Below, piece by piece: positions 28,064-37,784 of a stretch of DNA of 64,000 nt. Positions within the stretch are counted from its first letter, which is position 1. The number at the start of each line of letters is the position of its first letter. Location of the stretch: NCBI RefSeq assembly GCF_003711395.1, contig NZ_PJRJ01000004.1:62001-126000 (forward strand), in the 5' to 3' direction. The translations under genes were made by a program, and so were the position numbers. The notes below the pieces were generated by a model. The model saw only the letters and a list, made by a program, of their open reading frames with translations, was not told where the DNA came from and made no database searches. The DNA comes from Acinetobacter sp. B51(2017) (lineage in GTDB: Bacteria > Pseudomonadota > Gammaproteobacteria > Pseudomonadales > Moraxellaceae).

Positions 28064-28399
28064 AAAATAAACAGCTAGACGGGTTGTTAAACAAAGTGTC
28101 TATCTGCTTAATCATCAAACAACATCCAAAATAGGCAGGCGTATAATGTTTTTGTTATGTCTGCGCGAAAGTGTTTGAAGTTGTTTTGTTCATGTAATAA
28201 GATCAGATAAAATCAACACTTTTATAGTAAAATCCGATTTTACTGTAGCTTTTTTCATCAAGTTGCGCAACACAACTTGTTATATACACCTGTAAAACAC
28301 ATTTGGTTTTCAAACTTGAGCCTCTTTTGGATGACTCCTTGTGATCCTGTAAGTTTGAAAAAATAAGATTCACTCTTAGGTTTTTAACCTATCACGACA
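28064..28399 (+). promoter_or_regulatory. Structured gap upstream of the mrp operon
   Basis: No gene is seen. It holds an AT-rich hairpin at 28226-28244 followed by a T-run, a perfect GTTGCGCAAC palindrome at 28262-28271, and a long-range 11-pair stem (28307-28317 with 28351-28361) enclosing 33 bases. A last hairpin at 28377-28391 (TAGGTT/AACCTA) hides the only AGG near the mrpA start. The arrangement suggests a regulatory leader, possibly ion-responsive, but I recognise no riboswitch family. Confidence 0.4.
28226..28255 (+). terminator. Possible terminator or attenuator before the mrp operon
   Basis: The perfect stem AGTAAAAT/ATTTTACT with a CCG loop is followed within six bases by TTTTTT. 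The AT-rich stem is weak. Confidence 0.35.
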
Positions 28400-31240
28400 A
28401 TGGATATCAGTGTGCTACCGATTATTATCTTATTACCGCTAGTACTAGGCACCACCCTTGTCTCGTGGCTGAAGCAATTTTCGCGCGGGGTAACGGCTTT
28501 CGCGGCAATTGGGGTCAGTTTAAGCAGTTTAATTCTTTTGCTTTTACAAGCCCCCGATGTATTTAATGGCCATGTGATTACCCAAACATGGGCATGGTTG
28601 CCAGAATTAGGTTTAAATTTTAGCTTTCGTTTGGATGCCTTAGCACTCCTCTTTGCCCTACTAATTACTGGCATTGGCACCTTAATTTTTACTTATGCCT
28701 ATTATTATTTAGGCCCCAAAAACTCCCTCAGCAAATTGTATGTGCTACTTCTGCTATTTATGGCCGCGATGCTGGGGATTTCGCTCTCCAACAACCTCAT
28801 CTTATTGCTGACTTTTTGGGAGCTGACCAGTATTTCTTCATTTTTATTGGTTGGATATTGGAGCAATTACGACGCAGCCCAGCGCGGTTCTCGTATGGCA
28901 CTCACCATCACAGGAATGGGCGGACTGGCCATGCTGGGTGGCTTTGTGCTGCTTGGGCAAATGACAGGCACTTATGAGATTGATCAACTGCTAAACATGA
29001 GCGATCAAATTCAAAGTCATGCATTATTTGTGCCGATGCTGTTATTGGTTTTACTAGGTGCTTTTACCAAAAGTGCGCAATTTCCGTTTCATTTTTGGTT
29101 ACCCAATGCCATGGCTGCACCTACTCCCGTGTCGGCCTATCTGCATTCAGCCACTATGGTTAAAGCGGGTATTTTCTTAGTTGCGCGTTTACTGCCCATT
29201 TTTGCAGGTGCTGCACTATTTCATAACATTGTCACTTTTGTGGGTTTATTTACCCTATGTATGGCAGCCTTTTTTGCCATCTTTAAAGAAGATCTCAAAG
29301 GTTTATTGGCCTACTCGACCATTAGTCATTTGGGTCTAATCATGTGTTTATTGGGGATTGGTTCACCTTTAGCCGTGGCTGCAGCAATTTTCCATATTAT
29401 TAACCATGCCACCTTTAAAGCTGCGCTATTTATGATTGCTGGCATCATTGACCATGAATCAGGTACGCGAGATTTACGTAAGCTCTCTGGGCTTTGGCAA
29501 TTACTCCCATTTACTGCAACCCTAACCATGATCACTGCTGCCTCAATGGCAGGTGTACCGCTGACCAACGGCTTCTTATCTAAAGAAATGTTCTTTACCG
29601 AACTGTTGGCTAACTTAAGTGGACCAATTATGCTGGGTTCGGCCGTGATGGCAACTTTAGCAGGTATCTTTGCGGTGGCTTATTCTACCCGTTTGGTCCA
29701 TGGGATATTTTTTGACGGCCCATTGGGTAAAAATGTTCCCAATAAAGATGCGCATGAACCACCCTTTGGTATGCGTGCACCAGCAACCTTATTGGCATTA
29801 TTGTGTATTGCCGTAGGTATTCTCCCTAGCCTGCTAGTTGAAAATATTGTCAATGCGACAGCACGCGCCAGTACCCAAAACTTTGCTTTTGAAGGCACAC
29901 ATTTAGCACTTTGGCATGGCATTAACGCACCTTTATTTATGAGTATCATTGCTCTTGTGGGTGGATTGCTGTTCTACTTTGCCTTGGCCAAAGGTGGTCG
30001 CTTACGTGAAATTGATCTCGATCCATATTTAGGCAAGTTACAAGGTAAATTGCTGTTTGAGGATGCCTTAAAACAGCTCTTGCAATCGGCACGTAAGATT
30101 AAGCGCAGCACCGAAACAGGCTCTTTGCAAAGCTATCTATTTTATATCATTGTCTTTGCCATTGCACTGGTTGCTCTACCACTGATCTTCCAAGATTTAG
30201 GAACTGGAACACGCCAGCTTACTCAAGCCCCAATCTTGGCGATTGTATTATGGCTGCTATTATTCTCAGCTTGCTGGATGATGCTCTGGTTCCATCATGA
30301 ACGGATTAAAGCCGTTCTGATTAGTGGTGCAGTCGGCTTAGTTGTAACCATGATTTTTGTGGGTTTATCTGCACCAGATTTAGCGCTCACGCAAATTACA
30401 GTTGATGTCGTGACAACTGTATTGTTACTTATGAGTCTGTCTTTATTACCACAGCTTACGCCTTATGAATCGAGCCGTTCACGCCGCTGGCGCGATGCAA
30501 TTATTGCCATTGGTGGTGGTTTTGCCGTAGGTTGGATCGCATGGCTGATCATGACGCGTGATCATCATTCAATTTCATGGTTCTTCTTACAGCAATCTAT
30601 TCCGTTAGGTGGCGGTACTAACGTGGTGAACGTCATCTTAGTTGATTTCCGTGGCTTTGATACCTTTGGTGAAATTACCGTGCTTGGTATCGCAGCAATT
30701 GGTGCGCTATGTATGATGGATGGTATGCGTGCTCACGGAACCACCATCACCCAAGGCTTAACCTATCGCTTTAATCCATCACCATTGATGCTACGTATGA
30801 CCGCATCATGGATTTTACCGTTGGCGCTAGTGGTGAGTGTCTATATTTTCTTACGTGGGCATAACTTACCAGGTGGCGGCTTTATTGCAGGTTTAGTCAC
30901 CTCAATGGCCTTGGTGATTCAATATATCGCCCTAGGTCAAGACCGCACCGAACAGATGCTCAAAGCCAAATCTGGCCGCTTGTATGAAATTTGGATTGGT
31001 ACAGGCTTAATCATTGCTGGTCTATCGGGGATGGGGGCATGGTTCTGGGGACGTCCGTTCCTCACCAGTGCACATATTTATGTTTCGCCGCCTTTACTGG
31101 GTGAAATGCATTTAGCCTCGGCTGCCCTATTTGATCTTGGGGTATATATCACCGTCGTTGGTGCCACCATGTTACTGATTTCTGTACTTGGCGACTCACG
31201 TCACTCGACCATGACCGGTCCAGTACCAAAGGGGAAATAA
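28400..31240 (+). CDS. mrpA: Monovalent cation/H+ antiporter subunit A fused to subunit B (Mrp/Pha type)
   Basis: Mrp antiporters exchange Na+ or K+ for protons across the inner membrane. This 946-residue subunit has an ND5-like proton channel half (about 14 helices; conserved ELTSISSFLLVGYW and the HSATMVKAGIFL helix), the MrpA-specific C-terminal part, and then an MrpB domain from about 790 (SVYIFLRGHNLPGGGFIAG). Fusion of A and B with no separate B gene is typical of the six-gene PhaAB type. No strong ribosome site precedes the ATG; the nearest AGG is in a hairpin. It is first of six linked genes. Alternative names are phaAB or mnhA. Confidence 0.93.
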   Translation: MDISVLPIIILLPLVLGTTLVSWLKQFSRGVTAFAAIGVSLSSLILLLLQAPDVFNGHVITQTWAWLPELGLNFSFRLDALALLFALLITGIGTLIFTYAYYYLGPKNSLSKLYVLLLLFMAAMLGISLSNNLILLLTFWELTSISSFLLVGYWSNYDAAQRGSRMALTITGMGGLAMLGGFVLLGQMTGTYEIDQLLNMSDQIQSHALFVPMLLLVLLGAFTKSAQFPFHFWLPNAMAAPTPVSAYLHSATMVKAGIFLVARLLPIFAGAALFHNIVTFVGLFTLCMAAFFAIFKEDLKGLLAYSTISHLGLIMCLLGIGSPLAVAAAIFHIINHATFKAALFMIAGIIDHESGTRDLRKLSGLWQLLPFTATLTMITAASMAGVPLTNGFLSKEMFFTELLANLSGPIMLGSAVMATLAGIFAVAYSTRLVHGIFFDGPLGKNVPNKDAHEPPFGMRAPATLLALLCIAVGILPSLLVENIVNATARASTQNFAFEGTHLALWHGINAPLFMSIIALVGGLLFYFALAKGGRLREIDLDPYLGKLQGKLLFEDALKQLLQSARKIKRSTETGSLQSYLFYIIVFAIALVALPLIFQDLGTGTRQLTQAPILAIVLWLLLFSACWMMLWFHHERIKAVLISGAVGLVVTMIFVGLSAPDLALTQITVDVVTTVLLLMSLSLLPQLTPYESSRSRRWRDAIIAIGGGFAVGWIAWLIMTRDHHSISWFFLQQSIPLGGGTNVVNVILVDFRGFDTFGEITVLGIAAIGALCMMDGMRAHGTTITQGLTYRFNPSPLMLRMTASWILPLALVVSVYIFLRGHNLPGGGFIAGLVTSMALVIQYIALGQDRTEQMLKAKSGRLYEIWIGTGLIIAGLSGMGAWFWGRPFLTSAHIYVSPPLLGEMHLASAALFDLGVYITVVGATMLLISVLGDSRHSTMTGPVPKGK

Positions 31241-31241
31241 G

Positions 31242-31607
31242 ATGATTAGCTTAGAATTTTTATTAGCCTCTGCGATTGGTTTATTGGTTTCCGCAGGGAT
31301 TTATTTAATCTTACGGGCGCGTACCTTTCCTGTGGTTCTTGGGCTTGCCATGATTGGTTATGCGGTGAATATTTTCTTATTCACCATGGGAAGAGTGCAA
31401 TTAAACTCACCCGCAGTACTGACTCAAGCCACACAGGTCACCGACCCTTTACCGCAAGCCTTAGTTCTGACCGCCATTGTGATTGGTTTTGCCACCACAG
31501 CCTTTATTGTGCAACTTGCATTACGTAGTCGTTATGAATCGGGGACAGATCACGTTGACTCCAAAGAAGATTTACCTGCCACAGACCCTCGTGAGGATGA
31601 GCCATAA
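31242..31607 (+). CDS. mrpC: Monovalent cation/H+ antiporter subunit C
   Basis: Subunit C is a NuoK-like membrane protein of the Mrp complex. The 121-residue product has three hydrophobic helices, starting MISLEFLLASAIGLLVSAG, with the conserved VLGLAMIGYAVNIFLF and ALVLTAIVIGFATTAF segments, and an acidic C-terminal tail. It begins one base after mrpA and its stop overlaps the mrpD start (TAATG), so translation is coupled. Confidence 0.93.
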   Translation: MISLEFLLASAIGLLVSAGIYLILRARTFPVVLGLAMIGYAVNIFLFTMGRVQLNSPAVLTQATQVTDPLPQALVLTAIVIGFATTAFIVQLALRSRYESGTDHVDSKEDLPATDPREDEP

Positions 31608-33418
31608 TGACTGATCTTCTGCAATTTTGGCAGCAACATGCACCCATTTTTAGTATTTTAATTCCAGCCTGCACTGCCTTTATTTTGGTATTACTGGGTA
31701 ATCCTGGTTCAGGCGCTTTAGCCAATGATTGGCGCCAACCTTGGCGACGTGGCATTAGCTATGTGTCCGCAACGCTTGGTTTAGCCACAGCGCTTTGCTA
31801 TTTGAGCTATGCCAGTACAGGACAAATCACCATTTACAATTTAAGTGAATGGGCAGCGCCTTTTGGCATTATTTTGGTGTTAGACCAATTGTCTGCGCTA
31901 ATGCTGGTACTGACCTATGCCTTAGCTGTACCTATTTTATGGTATGCCAGCCGTCAATGGGATGAACGTGGCCGCTATTTCCATGCCATGCTGCATTTCT
32001 TGATCATGGGTCTGTGCGGAGCATTTTTAACAGGTGACTTATTTAACCTGTTCGTGTTCTTTGAAATCTTATTGATGGCCTCTTATGTCTTACTGTTGCA
32101 TGGTCAAGGCAAAGTGCGCTTTCAGTTAGGCATTCATTACGTCACCATTAACCTGTTAGCCTCTGCCCTGTTTCTGATTGGCTTAGGGATGATTTATGGC
32201 AGCGTAGGTAGCCTGAATATGGCAGATGTGGCACGTTTGATGCCGCTGCTTGAACCTGATCAGCATAAACTGGCTGTAGCGGGTGGCTTAATGCTGTTTG
32301 TAGTATTTGGCATTAAAGCTGCCATGTTACCTGTAGGTTTTTGGTTACCTAAAACCTATGCCGTTGCTGCCACCCCTGTTGCGGCCTTCTTTACCATTAT
32401 GACCAAAGTCGGTGTTTATGCGATTTTGCGTGTCAATGGTACGGTGTTTGACGACAGCTTAAGCCATAGTATTTTAATGCCGTGGCTTTTGGTAATTGGT
32501 CTAGTCACTTCATTGTATGGCGCAATTGCTGCCTTAGGTGCTGAGCGTTTACGTCGCTTTGTCGGCTTTATGATTTTATCTTCGGTAGGTACGATCTTAG
32601 TGGCCATTGCCATGCTCAATACGCAAGCATGGTCAGGTGCGTTGTATTACATGCTGCATAGTACGTTAATTGCCGCAGCTTTGTATTTACTGAGTGGTTG
32701 GATTACATCACAGCGCGGTGAATTTAAAGATCATTTAAAAGTTGCACCGCAAATGAAGCAACAAAAAACGGCCTCTATGACCTTCTTAATCATTGCCTTA
32801 ATGATGGCAGGTTTACCACCGTTTAGTGGCTTTTTAGGTAAAGTCTTTATCCTGCAAGCCTCAGCAGGTCACGCGTATCAAGGCTGGATTATTGGCATTA
32901 TTTTACTGGTAAGTTTAATCAGTATTATTGGCTTTACTCGCGTTGGTTTTATCTTATTTTGGCGTGCCACTAAACCCGAAGATGATGTCAACAGTGAAGC
33001 TTATGTGGCTTACCAAGCGCTACCTGCCACAGCCCCAAAACGTAATGACACTGCAATTTATATCTTATTGGCGATGCTAATCGCTTATGTGCTATTTGCA
33101 GCACCGATTCAACGTTATATGCAAAATACCGCAGCACAAATACAACATAATCCGCTCTATGAGCAGACGATTTTAAAACGTGATGGTGATGATCAGCCAA
33201 TTAGCGTACAACCTTATGATCCTAAAAACCTACCAGAAACTAAATATGGTGGCGAAAATCTGGATCCAAATGCTCATTTGATTCCTTATTTAATTTCAGA
33301 AAACACCTTACAAGGTGAACATATTTCTGAGTTTAAACAGCGTCAAATTGCGGCACAAGAACAAGAGATCAATGATCCTCAAGGTGACAAACTACAACCC
33401 GTACAGGAGGCATACTAA
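31607..33418 (+). CDS. mrpD: Monovalent cation/H+ antiporter subunit D
   Basis: Subunit D is an ND2/ND4-like proton-channel protein. The 603 residues contain about 14 membrane helices with the functional glutamate in LFNLFVFFEILLMASYVLL, the lysine helix FGIKAAMLPVGFWLP and MAGLPPFSGFLGK. It is about 100 residues longer than typical MrpD because of a hydrophilic tail after roughly residue 505 that is rich in Gln, Asp and Pro. The start overlaps mrpC and the stop overlaps mrpE by one base each. Confidence 0.93.
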   Translation: MTDLLQFWQQHAPIFSILIPACTAFILVLLGNPGSGALANDWRQPWRRGISYVSATLGLATALCYLSYASTGQITIYNLSEWAAPFGIILVLDQLSALMLVLTYALAVPILWYASRQWDERGRYFHAMLHFLIMGLCGAFLTGDLFNLFVFFEILLMASYVLLLHGQGKVRFQLGIHYVTINLLASALFLIGLGMIYGSVGSLNMADVARLMPLLEPDQHKLAVAGGLMLFVVFGIKAAMLPVGFWLPKTYAVAATPVAAFFTIMTKVGVYAILRVNGTVFDDSLSHSILMPWLLVIGLVTSLYGAIAALGAERLRRFVGFMILSSVGTILVAIAMLNTQAWSGALYYMLHSTLIAAALYLLSGWITSQRGEFKDHLKVAPQMKQQKTASMTFLIIALMMAGLPPFSGFLGKVFILQASAGHAYQGWIIGIILLVSLISIIGFTRVGFILFWRATKPEDDVNSEAYVAYQALPATAPKRNDTAIYILLAMLIAYVLFAAPIQRYMQNTAAQIQHNPLYEQTILKRDGDDQPISVQPYDPKNLPETKYGGENLDPNAHLIPYLISENTLQGEHISEFKQRQIAAQEQEINDPQGDKLQPVQEAY

Positions 33419-33936
33419 TGCAATATCGCTTTATGGAGCGCTGGTTTCCGCATCCTTTTGTTTCGGTGTTAGTCGCTGTAAGTTGGATCATGCTGGCACA
33501 TAGTATCGCTATTGGCAGCTTAGTGATGGCACTGATCTTAGCGATTGTGATTCCACGCCTGATTCGACCATTTGTGGAACGCACCCCTGACATTCAGTGG
33601 CTACCCTCGATCAAACTGTTTTTGGTCGTGGTTTGGGATATTGTGATTTCTAACCTACGTGTGGCGAAATTGGTATTGGGGCCAACCGACCGCTTACAGC
33701 CTAAATGGTTCCGTGTGCCACTCGAAACCCAGCATGAACAAGTCAACACTTTACTGGCGATGATCATTACCACAACACCTGGTACTGTGACTGCTGGGAT
33801 TGACCAAGATCGTGGTGATATTTTGGTTCATGCCTTAAGTACAGATGATATAGAAGAAGAAATCAAAACCATTAAAGCGCGTTATGAACGACCTTTAATG
33901 CAAATTTTTGACGTAAAAACAGGAGATGTGGCATGA
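33418..33936 (+). CDS. mrpE: Monovalent cation/H+ antiporter subunit E
   Basis: The 172-residue MrpE has an N-terminal membrane hairpin (about 15-50) and a soluble domain with SIKLFLVVVWDIVISNLRVA and the family motif MIITTTPGTVTAGID. Its stop overlaps the mrpF start as ATGA. It is needed for assembly and stability of the antiporter. Confidence 0.92.
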   Translation: MQYRFMERWFPHPFVSVLVAVSWIMLAHSIAIGSLVMALILAIVIPRLIRPFVERTPDIQWLPSIKLFLVVVWDIVISNLRVAKLVLGPTDRLQPKWFRVPLETQHEQVNTLLAMIITTTPGTVTAGIDQDRGDILVHALSTDDIEEEIKTIKARYERPLMQIFDVKTGDVA

Positions 33937-34211
33937 CTACAATTTTGCCTTATGCCTTAGGCATTAGCCTGCTGGCGATTACCATCTCAATGTTAATGTG
34001 CTTATATCGCTTAGTGATTGGTCCCTCGATTGTGGACCGCTTATTAGCACTGGATACATTATTCTTAAATGCCACAGGTTTAGTGGTGGTGTTGGGGATT
34101 TATTGGACCAGCACTTCATTGTTTGAAGGCGCGCTTTTGGTTGCAATGCTTGGCTTTGTTTCGACGGCCGCTTTGGCACGTTATTTTACCACTGGCCATG
34201 TGATCGACTAG
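33933..34211 (+). CDS. mrpF: Monovalent cation/H+ antiporter subunit F
   Basis: The 92-residue subunit has three membrane helices and the family motif YRLVIGPSIVDRLLALDTL near 27-45. It overlaps mrpE by four bases, and mrpG follows after ten bases. Size and place match MrpF/PhaF. Confidence 0.92.
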   Translation: MTTILPYALGISLLAITISMLMCLYRLVIGPSIVDRLLALDTLFLNATGLVVVLGIYWTSTSLFEGALLVAMLGFVSTAALARYFTTGHVID

Positions 34212-34221
34212 GAGCAAAAGC

Positions 34222-34629
34222 ATGTATTTAGCCTTAGAAATTTTAGTATCGGTCTGCTTGGTGGTGGGGGCGCTGTTTATGTTAGTGGGGGGTATTGGCA
34301 TGATACGCCTACCCGATTTATTTATGCGCCTGCATGCACCCACTAAATCCAGTACCTTAGGCTTAGGTGGCTTTTTATTAGCGGCGATTTTATTTTCCGC
34401 TGCCCATGGACGTTTTGGTTTTGCAGAAATATTAATTACCTTATTTGCTTTTATTACAGCTCCTGTATCGGCAAATTTAATGGCACAAGCTGCACTGCAT
34501 TTACGCCTACGCTCAATGAGTGGTGAGGTACCCGAGAGCTTAGAACGTCCGCTACCTTGGCAAAAGCATCGTCGTAGTTTTAAACGCTATCAAAAACAAG
34601 TCAAACACGACAACCACGATATTACTTAA
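34222..34629 (+). CDS. mrpG: Monovalent cation/H+ antiporter subunit G
   Basis: The 135-residue subunit begins with a membrane helix and contains the signature GGIGMIRLPDLFMRLHAPTK followed by two helices (AAILFSAAHG and LITLFAFITAPVSANLMAQA). The last 40 residues are basic and soluble. It is the last gene of the antiporter operon, with GGAG before the ATG and a strong terminator after the stop. Confidence 0.93.
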   Translation: MYLALEILVSVCLVVGALFMLVGGIGMIRLPDLFMRLHAPTKSSTLGLGGFLLAAILFSAAHGRFGFAEILITLFAFITAPVSANLMAQAALHLRLRSMSGEVPESLERPLPWQKHRRSFKRYQKQVKHDNHDIT

Positions 34630-34649
34630 CTAAAAAATAGCAGCCAAAA

Positions 34650-34677
34650 AAAAGCCACCCGAAGGTGGCTTTTTTTA
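34650..34677. terminator. Bidirectional terminator between mrpG and rbfA
   Basis: The perfect stem AAGCCACC/GGTGGCTT with a CGAA tetraloop is flanked by long A and T runs. It serves the two converging operons. Confidence 0.95.
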
Positions 34678-34684
34678 GGACAAC

Positions 34685-35089
34685 TTATTGGTCGTCTTTG
34701 TGGTCATCCGCTGCAGGTAAATCTTTTACAGCTTCAGCAATCAGACCAAACATATAGTTGCCATATGCATTGGTTTTGTCGTAATGGAAACGTAAACGTG
34801 GCGTAATACGTGTGTTAATACGACGGCTGAGCTCATGGCGTAAGAAACCAGATGCTTTGTTTAAAACTTCTAAAGTTTCTTTGTTTGCCGCTTCACTTTG
34901 TTCATCGCCAAGTTCACGACCCATCACAGTCACGTAAACTTCCGCATAACCTAAGTCTGGGCTGACTTTCACCGCAGAGATGGTCACTAGACCACCTAAA
35001 CGCGGATCTTTCAGCTCCTGACGGATCAGTTCAGACAACTCACGTTGTACTGTATCCGCCATACGCTTCAGACGTTGACTACCCGCCAT
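34685..35089 (-). CDS. rbfA: 30S ribosome-binding factor RbfA
   Basis: RbfA is a cold-shock-linked assembly factor that binds immature 30S subunits near the 5' helix of 16S rRNA. The 134-residue KH-fold protein shows RLKRMADTVQRELSELI, DPRLGGLVTISAVKVSPDL and the C-terminal RITPRLRFHYDKT. Its ATG overlaps the infB stop by one base. It is the last gene of rimP-nusA-infB-rbfA. Confidence 0.96.
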   Translation of the reverse strand: MAGSQRLKRMADTVQRELSELIRQELKDPRLGGLVTISAVKVSPDLGYAEVYVTVMGRELGDEQSEAANKETLEVLNKASGFLRHELSRRINTRITPRLRFHYDKTNAYGNYMFGLIAEAVKDLPAADDHKDDQ

Positions 35090-37776
35090 TAAAGACTCCG
35101 TTTAATCAATTGAACATCGTACACTTCGATCTTATCAAGTGGTTTGATGTCTTTGTAGCCTTTAACCGCAAGACCACATTCCATACCAGCACGAACTTCT
35201 TCAACCACGTCTTTATAACGACGAAGTGATTCAAGCTCACCTTGGAACACAACCACGTCATCACGTAATACACGAATCGGTTTGTTACGGTGTAACACAC
35301 CTTCAAGTACCATACAGCCAGCAGCTGCACCAAACTTACTTGAGTGGAACACTTCACGTACTTGCGCCACACCTAGAATCGTTTCACGGTGTTCTGGTGC
35401 CAGCTTACCGCTCATTGCTGCTTTCACGTCATCAATCAATTGATAGATCACTGAGTAGTAACGAATGTCGATGCTATCTGCGTCTGCTTTTTGACGTGCA
35501 GTGGTATCAGCACGGACGTTGAAGCCGAGAAGAACCGCTTCTGAAGATTCAGCAAGTGTTACGTCAGACTCAGTGATTGCACCGACACCTGAACCAATAA
35601 TACGTACTTTCACTTCGTCAGTTGCAAGTTCAGCAAGTGCAACGTGAAGCGCTTCTAAAGTACCGCGTACGTCAGTCTTAAGAACAACGTTCACAATCGG
35701 CACATCTTTCTTGCCCATAGACGCCATGATGTTTTCAAGACGCATAGCAGATTGACGCTCAAGACGTTTTTGACGTTCACGATCCATACGCGCATCGGCA
35801 ACTTCACGGGCTTTTTTCTCGTCATTCACAACAAGAACTTCGTCACCCGCCATTGGCGCTTCTGGAAGACCTAAAATCTCAACTGGGATTGAAGGACCTG
35901 CAGATTTAATACGTTGACCGTTTTCATCAGTCATGGCACGAACGCGACCGTAAGATGCACCTGCAAGAACAAGATCACCTACTTTCAACGTACCGTTTTG
36001 AACCAGAATAGACGTTACCGCACCACGGCCTTTGTCTACACGTGCTTCAATCACAACACCTTGCGCAGCACCTTCTTCAGACGCTTTTAATTCAAGTAAC
36101 TCAGATTGAATTAGAATTAAATCAAGAAGTTCGTCGATACCTTGACCAGAATGCGCTGAAACCATTGCAACTGGTACGTCACCGCCCCATTGCTCAGGCA
36201 CGATTTCTTTGGTGGTTAATTCGTTCAATACGCGATCTGGATCAGCAGATTCTTTATCCATCTTGTTGATTGCAACAATGATTGGTGTACCCGCTGCACG
36301 CGCATGATCGATTGCTTCTGCAGTTTGTGGCATTACACCATCATCTGCTGCAACAACTAACACGACGATATCAGTCGCTTTAGCACCACGCGAACGCATT
36401 GCAGTAAACGCTGCGTGTCCCGGTGTATCTAAGAAAGTAATAATGCCTTTCTCAGTTTTAACGTGGTAAGCACCAATATGCTGTGTGATACCGCCCGCTT
36501 CACCCGCTGCCACTTTAGCACGGCGAATACGGTCAAGAAGCGAAGTTTTACCATGGTCAACGTGACCCATGATGGTAACCACTGGCGCACGCGTTGTTTG
36601 CGCACCACGTGCTTCTTCTGCTGCTTCAAGTAAGTTATCTTCAGCTTGCGTATCCGATACTAGAACTGGGTTATGCCCCATTTCTTCTACGATTAACGCT
36701 GCAATTTCTTGGTCAATGGCTTGGTTTTGTGTAACCAATTCACCCATCTTCATGAGTGACTTAATCACTTCACGTACTTTAACCGCCATTTTTGCTGCAA
36801 GGTCTGCAACAACAATCGTTTCACCAATTTCAACATCGTAAACTTGTTTTTTAACAGGTTTTTCGAAGCCGTGTTTGTTGGCTTGGCTTGATTTAAGACC
36901 ACGTTTATGTTGGTTATCACGGAAAGACTGTTCTTCACCACGACGACCACCTTTTTTCGGTGAGCGTGTGCTAGGCGTATTGGTACCACGCTTGATTTCA
37001 CGGTCTTCTTTGTTAAATGAATCTTCGTATGCTTGACCAACAAGGCCAGCTGCAAGCGGAGAATCGTCAACTACACGAATGGTTGGCGCATTGTCTTCAG
37101 CTGAATACTTAGACGCCATTTGACGCATTTGCTCAAGCGTACGTTGCTGCGCTTCTTCCGCTGCACGACGACGTGCTGCTTCTTCAGTCGCTTTTAACTG
37201 TGCTGCTTGTGCTTCACGCGCACGTTTTTGCTCAGGGGTTTCCACAGGTTTAATCTGTGATTTTACCACTGGCTTGTTGGTTGATTTGCGTTTTACCACA
37301 ACTGCCGCTTTAGACACTTCTTGCTTTTCGCTGCTTTGTTTTGCAGCGGCACGCATTGCTTCTAAAGCTTGGCTTGCTTTGTTTGCACCAGAAACTGGTT
37401 GGCTTTGTTCAGCTTGAGCTTTAGCTGCTTTATCAGCTTCAGCTTTTGCCAATGCTTCAGCTTTGATCTGTTCTGGATCAGGCTTAACAAAGGTATGTTT
37501 TTTGCGAACTTCTACGTTAATAGTTTTCGCCTTACCTGAGGTACTTGCTACCTTAGCGGTGCTGGTTGTTTTACGTTTCAACGTGATTTGTCCTGCTTGA
37601 CCCACGTCTTGACCATGAATCTTCTTCAAATGGTTCACGAGGGTATCTTGTTGTTCTGTGGAAATAATATCTTCAGGCTTACGTTGTGGTAAACCTGCAT
37701 CACGAACTTGCTCTAAAAGTGTTTCAACCGAGCGCTCAACGCTCAATGCCAAATCTTTAATCGACTTGTCCGCCAT
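35089..37776 (-). CDS. infB: Translation initiation factor IF-2
   Basis: IF-2 is the GTPase that brings initiator fMet-tRNA to the 30S subunit. The 895 residues comprise an N-terminal IF2_N domain, a long charged Ala/Lys/Glu region (about 60-300), the G domain with [27 protein letters not shown] and NKMD, and the C-terminal beta-barrels that bind fMet-tRNA. GGAGG stands in front of the ATG. It follows nusA by eight bases. Four initiator tRNA genes lie upstream in the same orientation, linking IF-2 supply to its substrate. Confidence 0.98.
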   Translation of the reverse strand: MADKSIKDLALSVERSVETLLEQVRDAGLPQRKPEDIISTEQQDTLVNHLKKIHGQDVGQAGQITLKRKTTSTAKVASTSGKAKTINVEVRKKHTFVKPDPEQIKAEALAKAEADKAAKAQAEQSQPVSGANKASQALEAMRAAAKQSSEKQEVSKAAVVVKRKSTNKPVVKSQIKPVETPEQKRAREAQAAQLKATEEAARRRAAEEAQQRTLEQMRQMASKYSAEDNAPTIRVVDDSPLAAGLVGQAYEDSFNKEDREIKRGTNTPSTRSPKKGGRRGEEQSFRDNQHKRGLKSSQANKHGFEKPVKKQVYDVEIGETIVVADLAAKMAVKVREVIKSLMKMGELVTQNQAIDQEIAALIVEEMGHNPVLVSDTQAEDNLLEAAEEARGAQTTRAPVVTIMGHVDHGKTSLLDRIRRAKVAAGEAGGITQHIGAYHVKTEKGIITFLDTPGHAAFTAMRSRGAKATDIVVLVVAADDGVMPQTAEAIDHARAAGTPIIVAINKMDKESADPDRVLNELTTKEIVPEQWGGDVPVAMVSAHSGQGIDELLDLILIQSELLELKASEEGAAQGVVIEARVDKGRGAVTSILVQNGTLKVGDLVLAGASYGRVRAMTDENGQRIKSAGPSIPVEILGLPEAPMAGDEVLVVNDEKKAREVADARMDRERQKRLERQSAMRLENIMASMGKKDVPIVNVVLKTDVRGTLEALHVALAELATDEVKVRIIGSGVGAITESDVTLAESSEAVLLGFNVRADTTARQKADADSIDIRYYSVIYQLIDDVKAAMSGKLAPEHRETILGVAQVREVFHSSKFGAAAGCMVLEGVLHRNKPIRVLRDDVVVFQGELESLRRYKDVVEEVRAGMECGLAVKGYKDIKPLDKIEVYDVQLIKRSL

Positions 37777-37784
37777 ATTACCTC

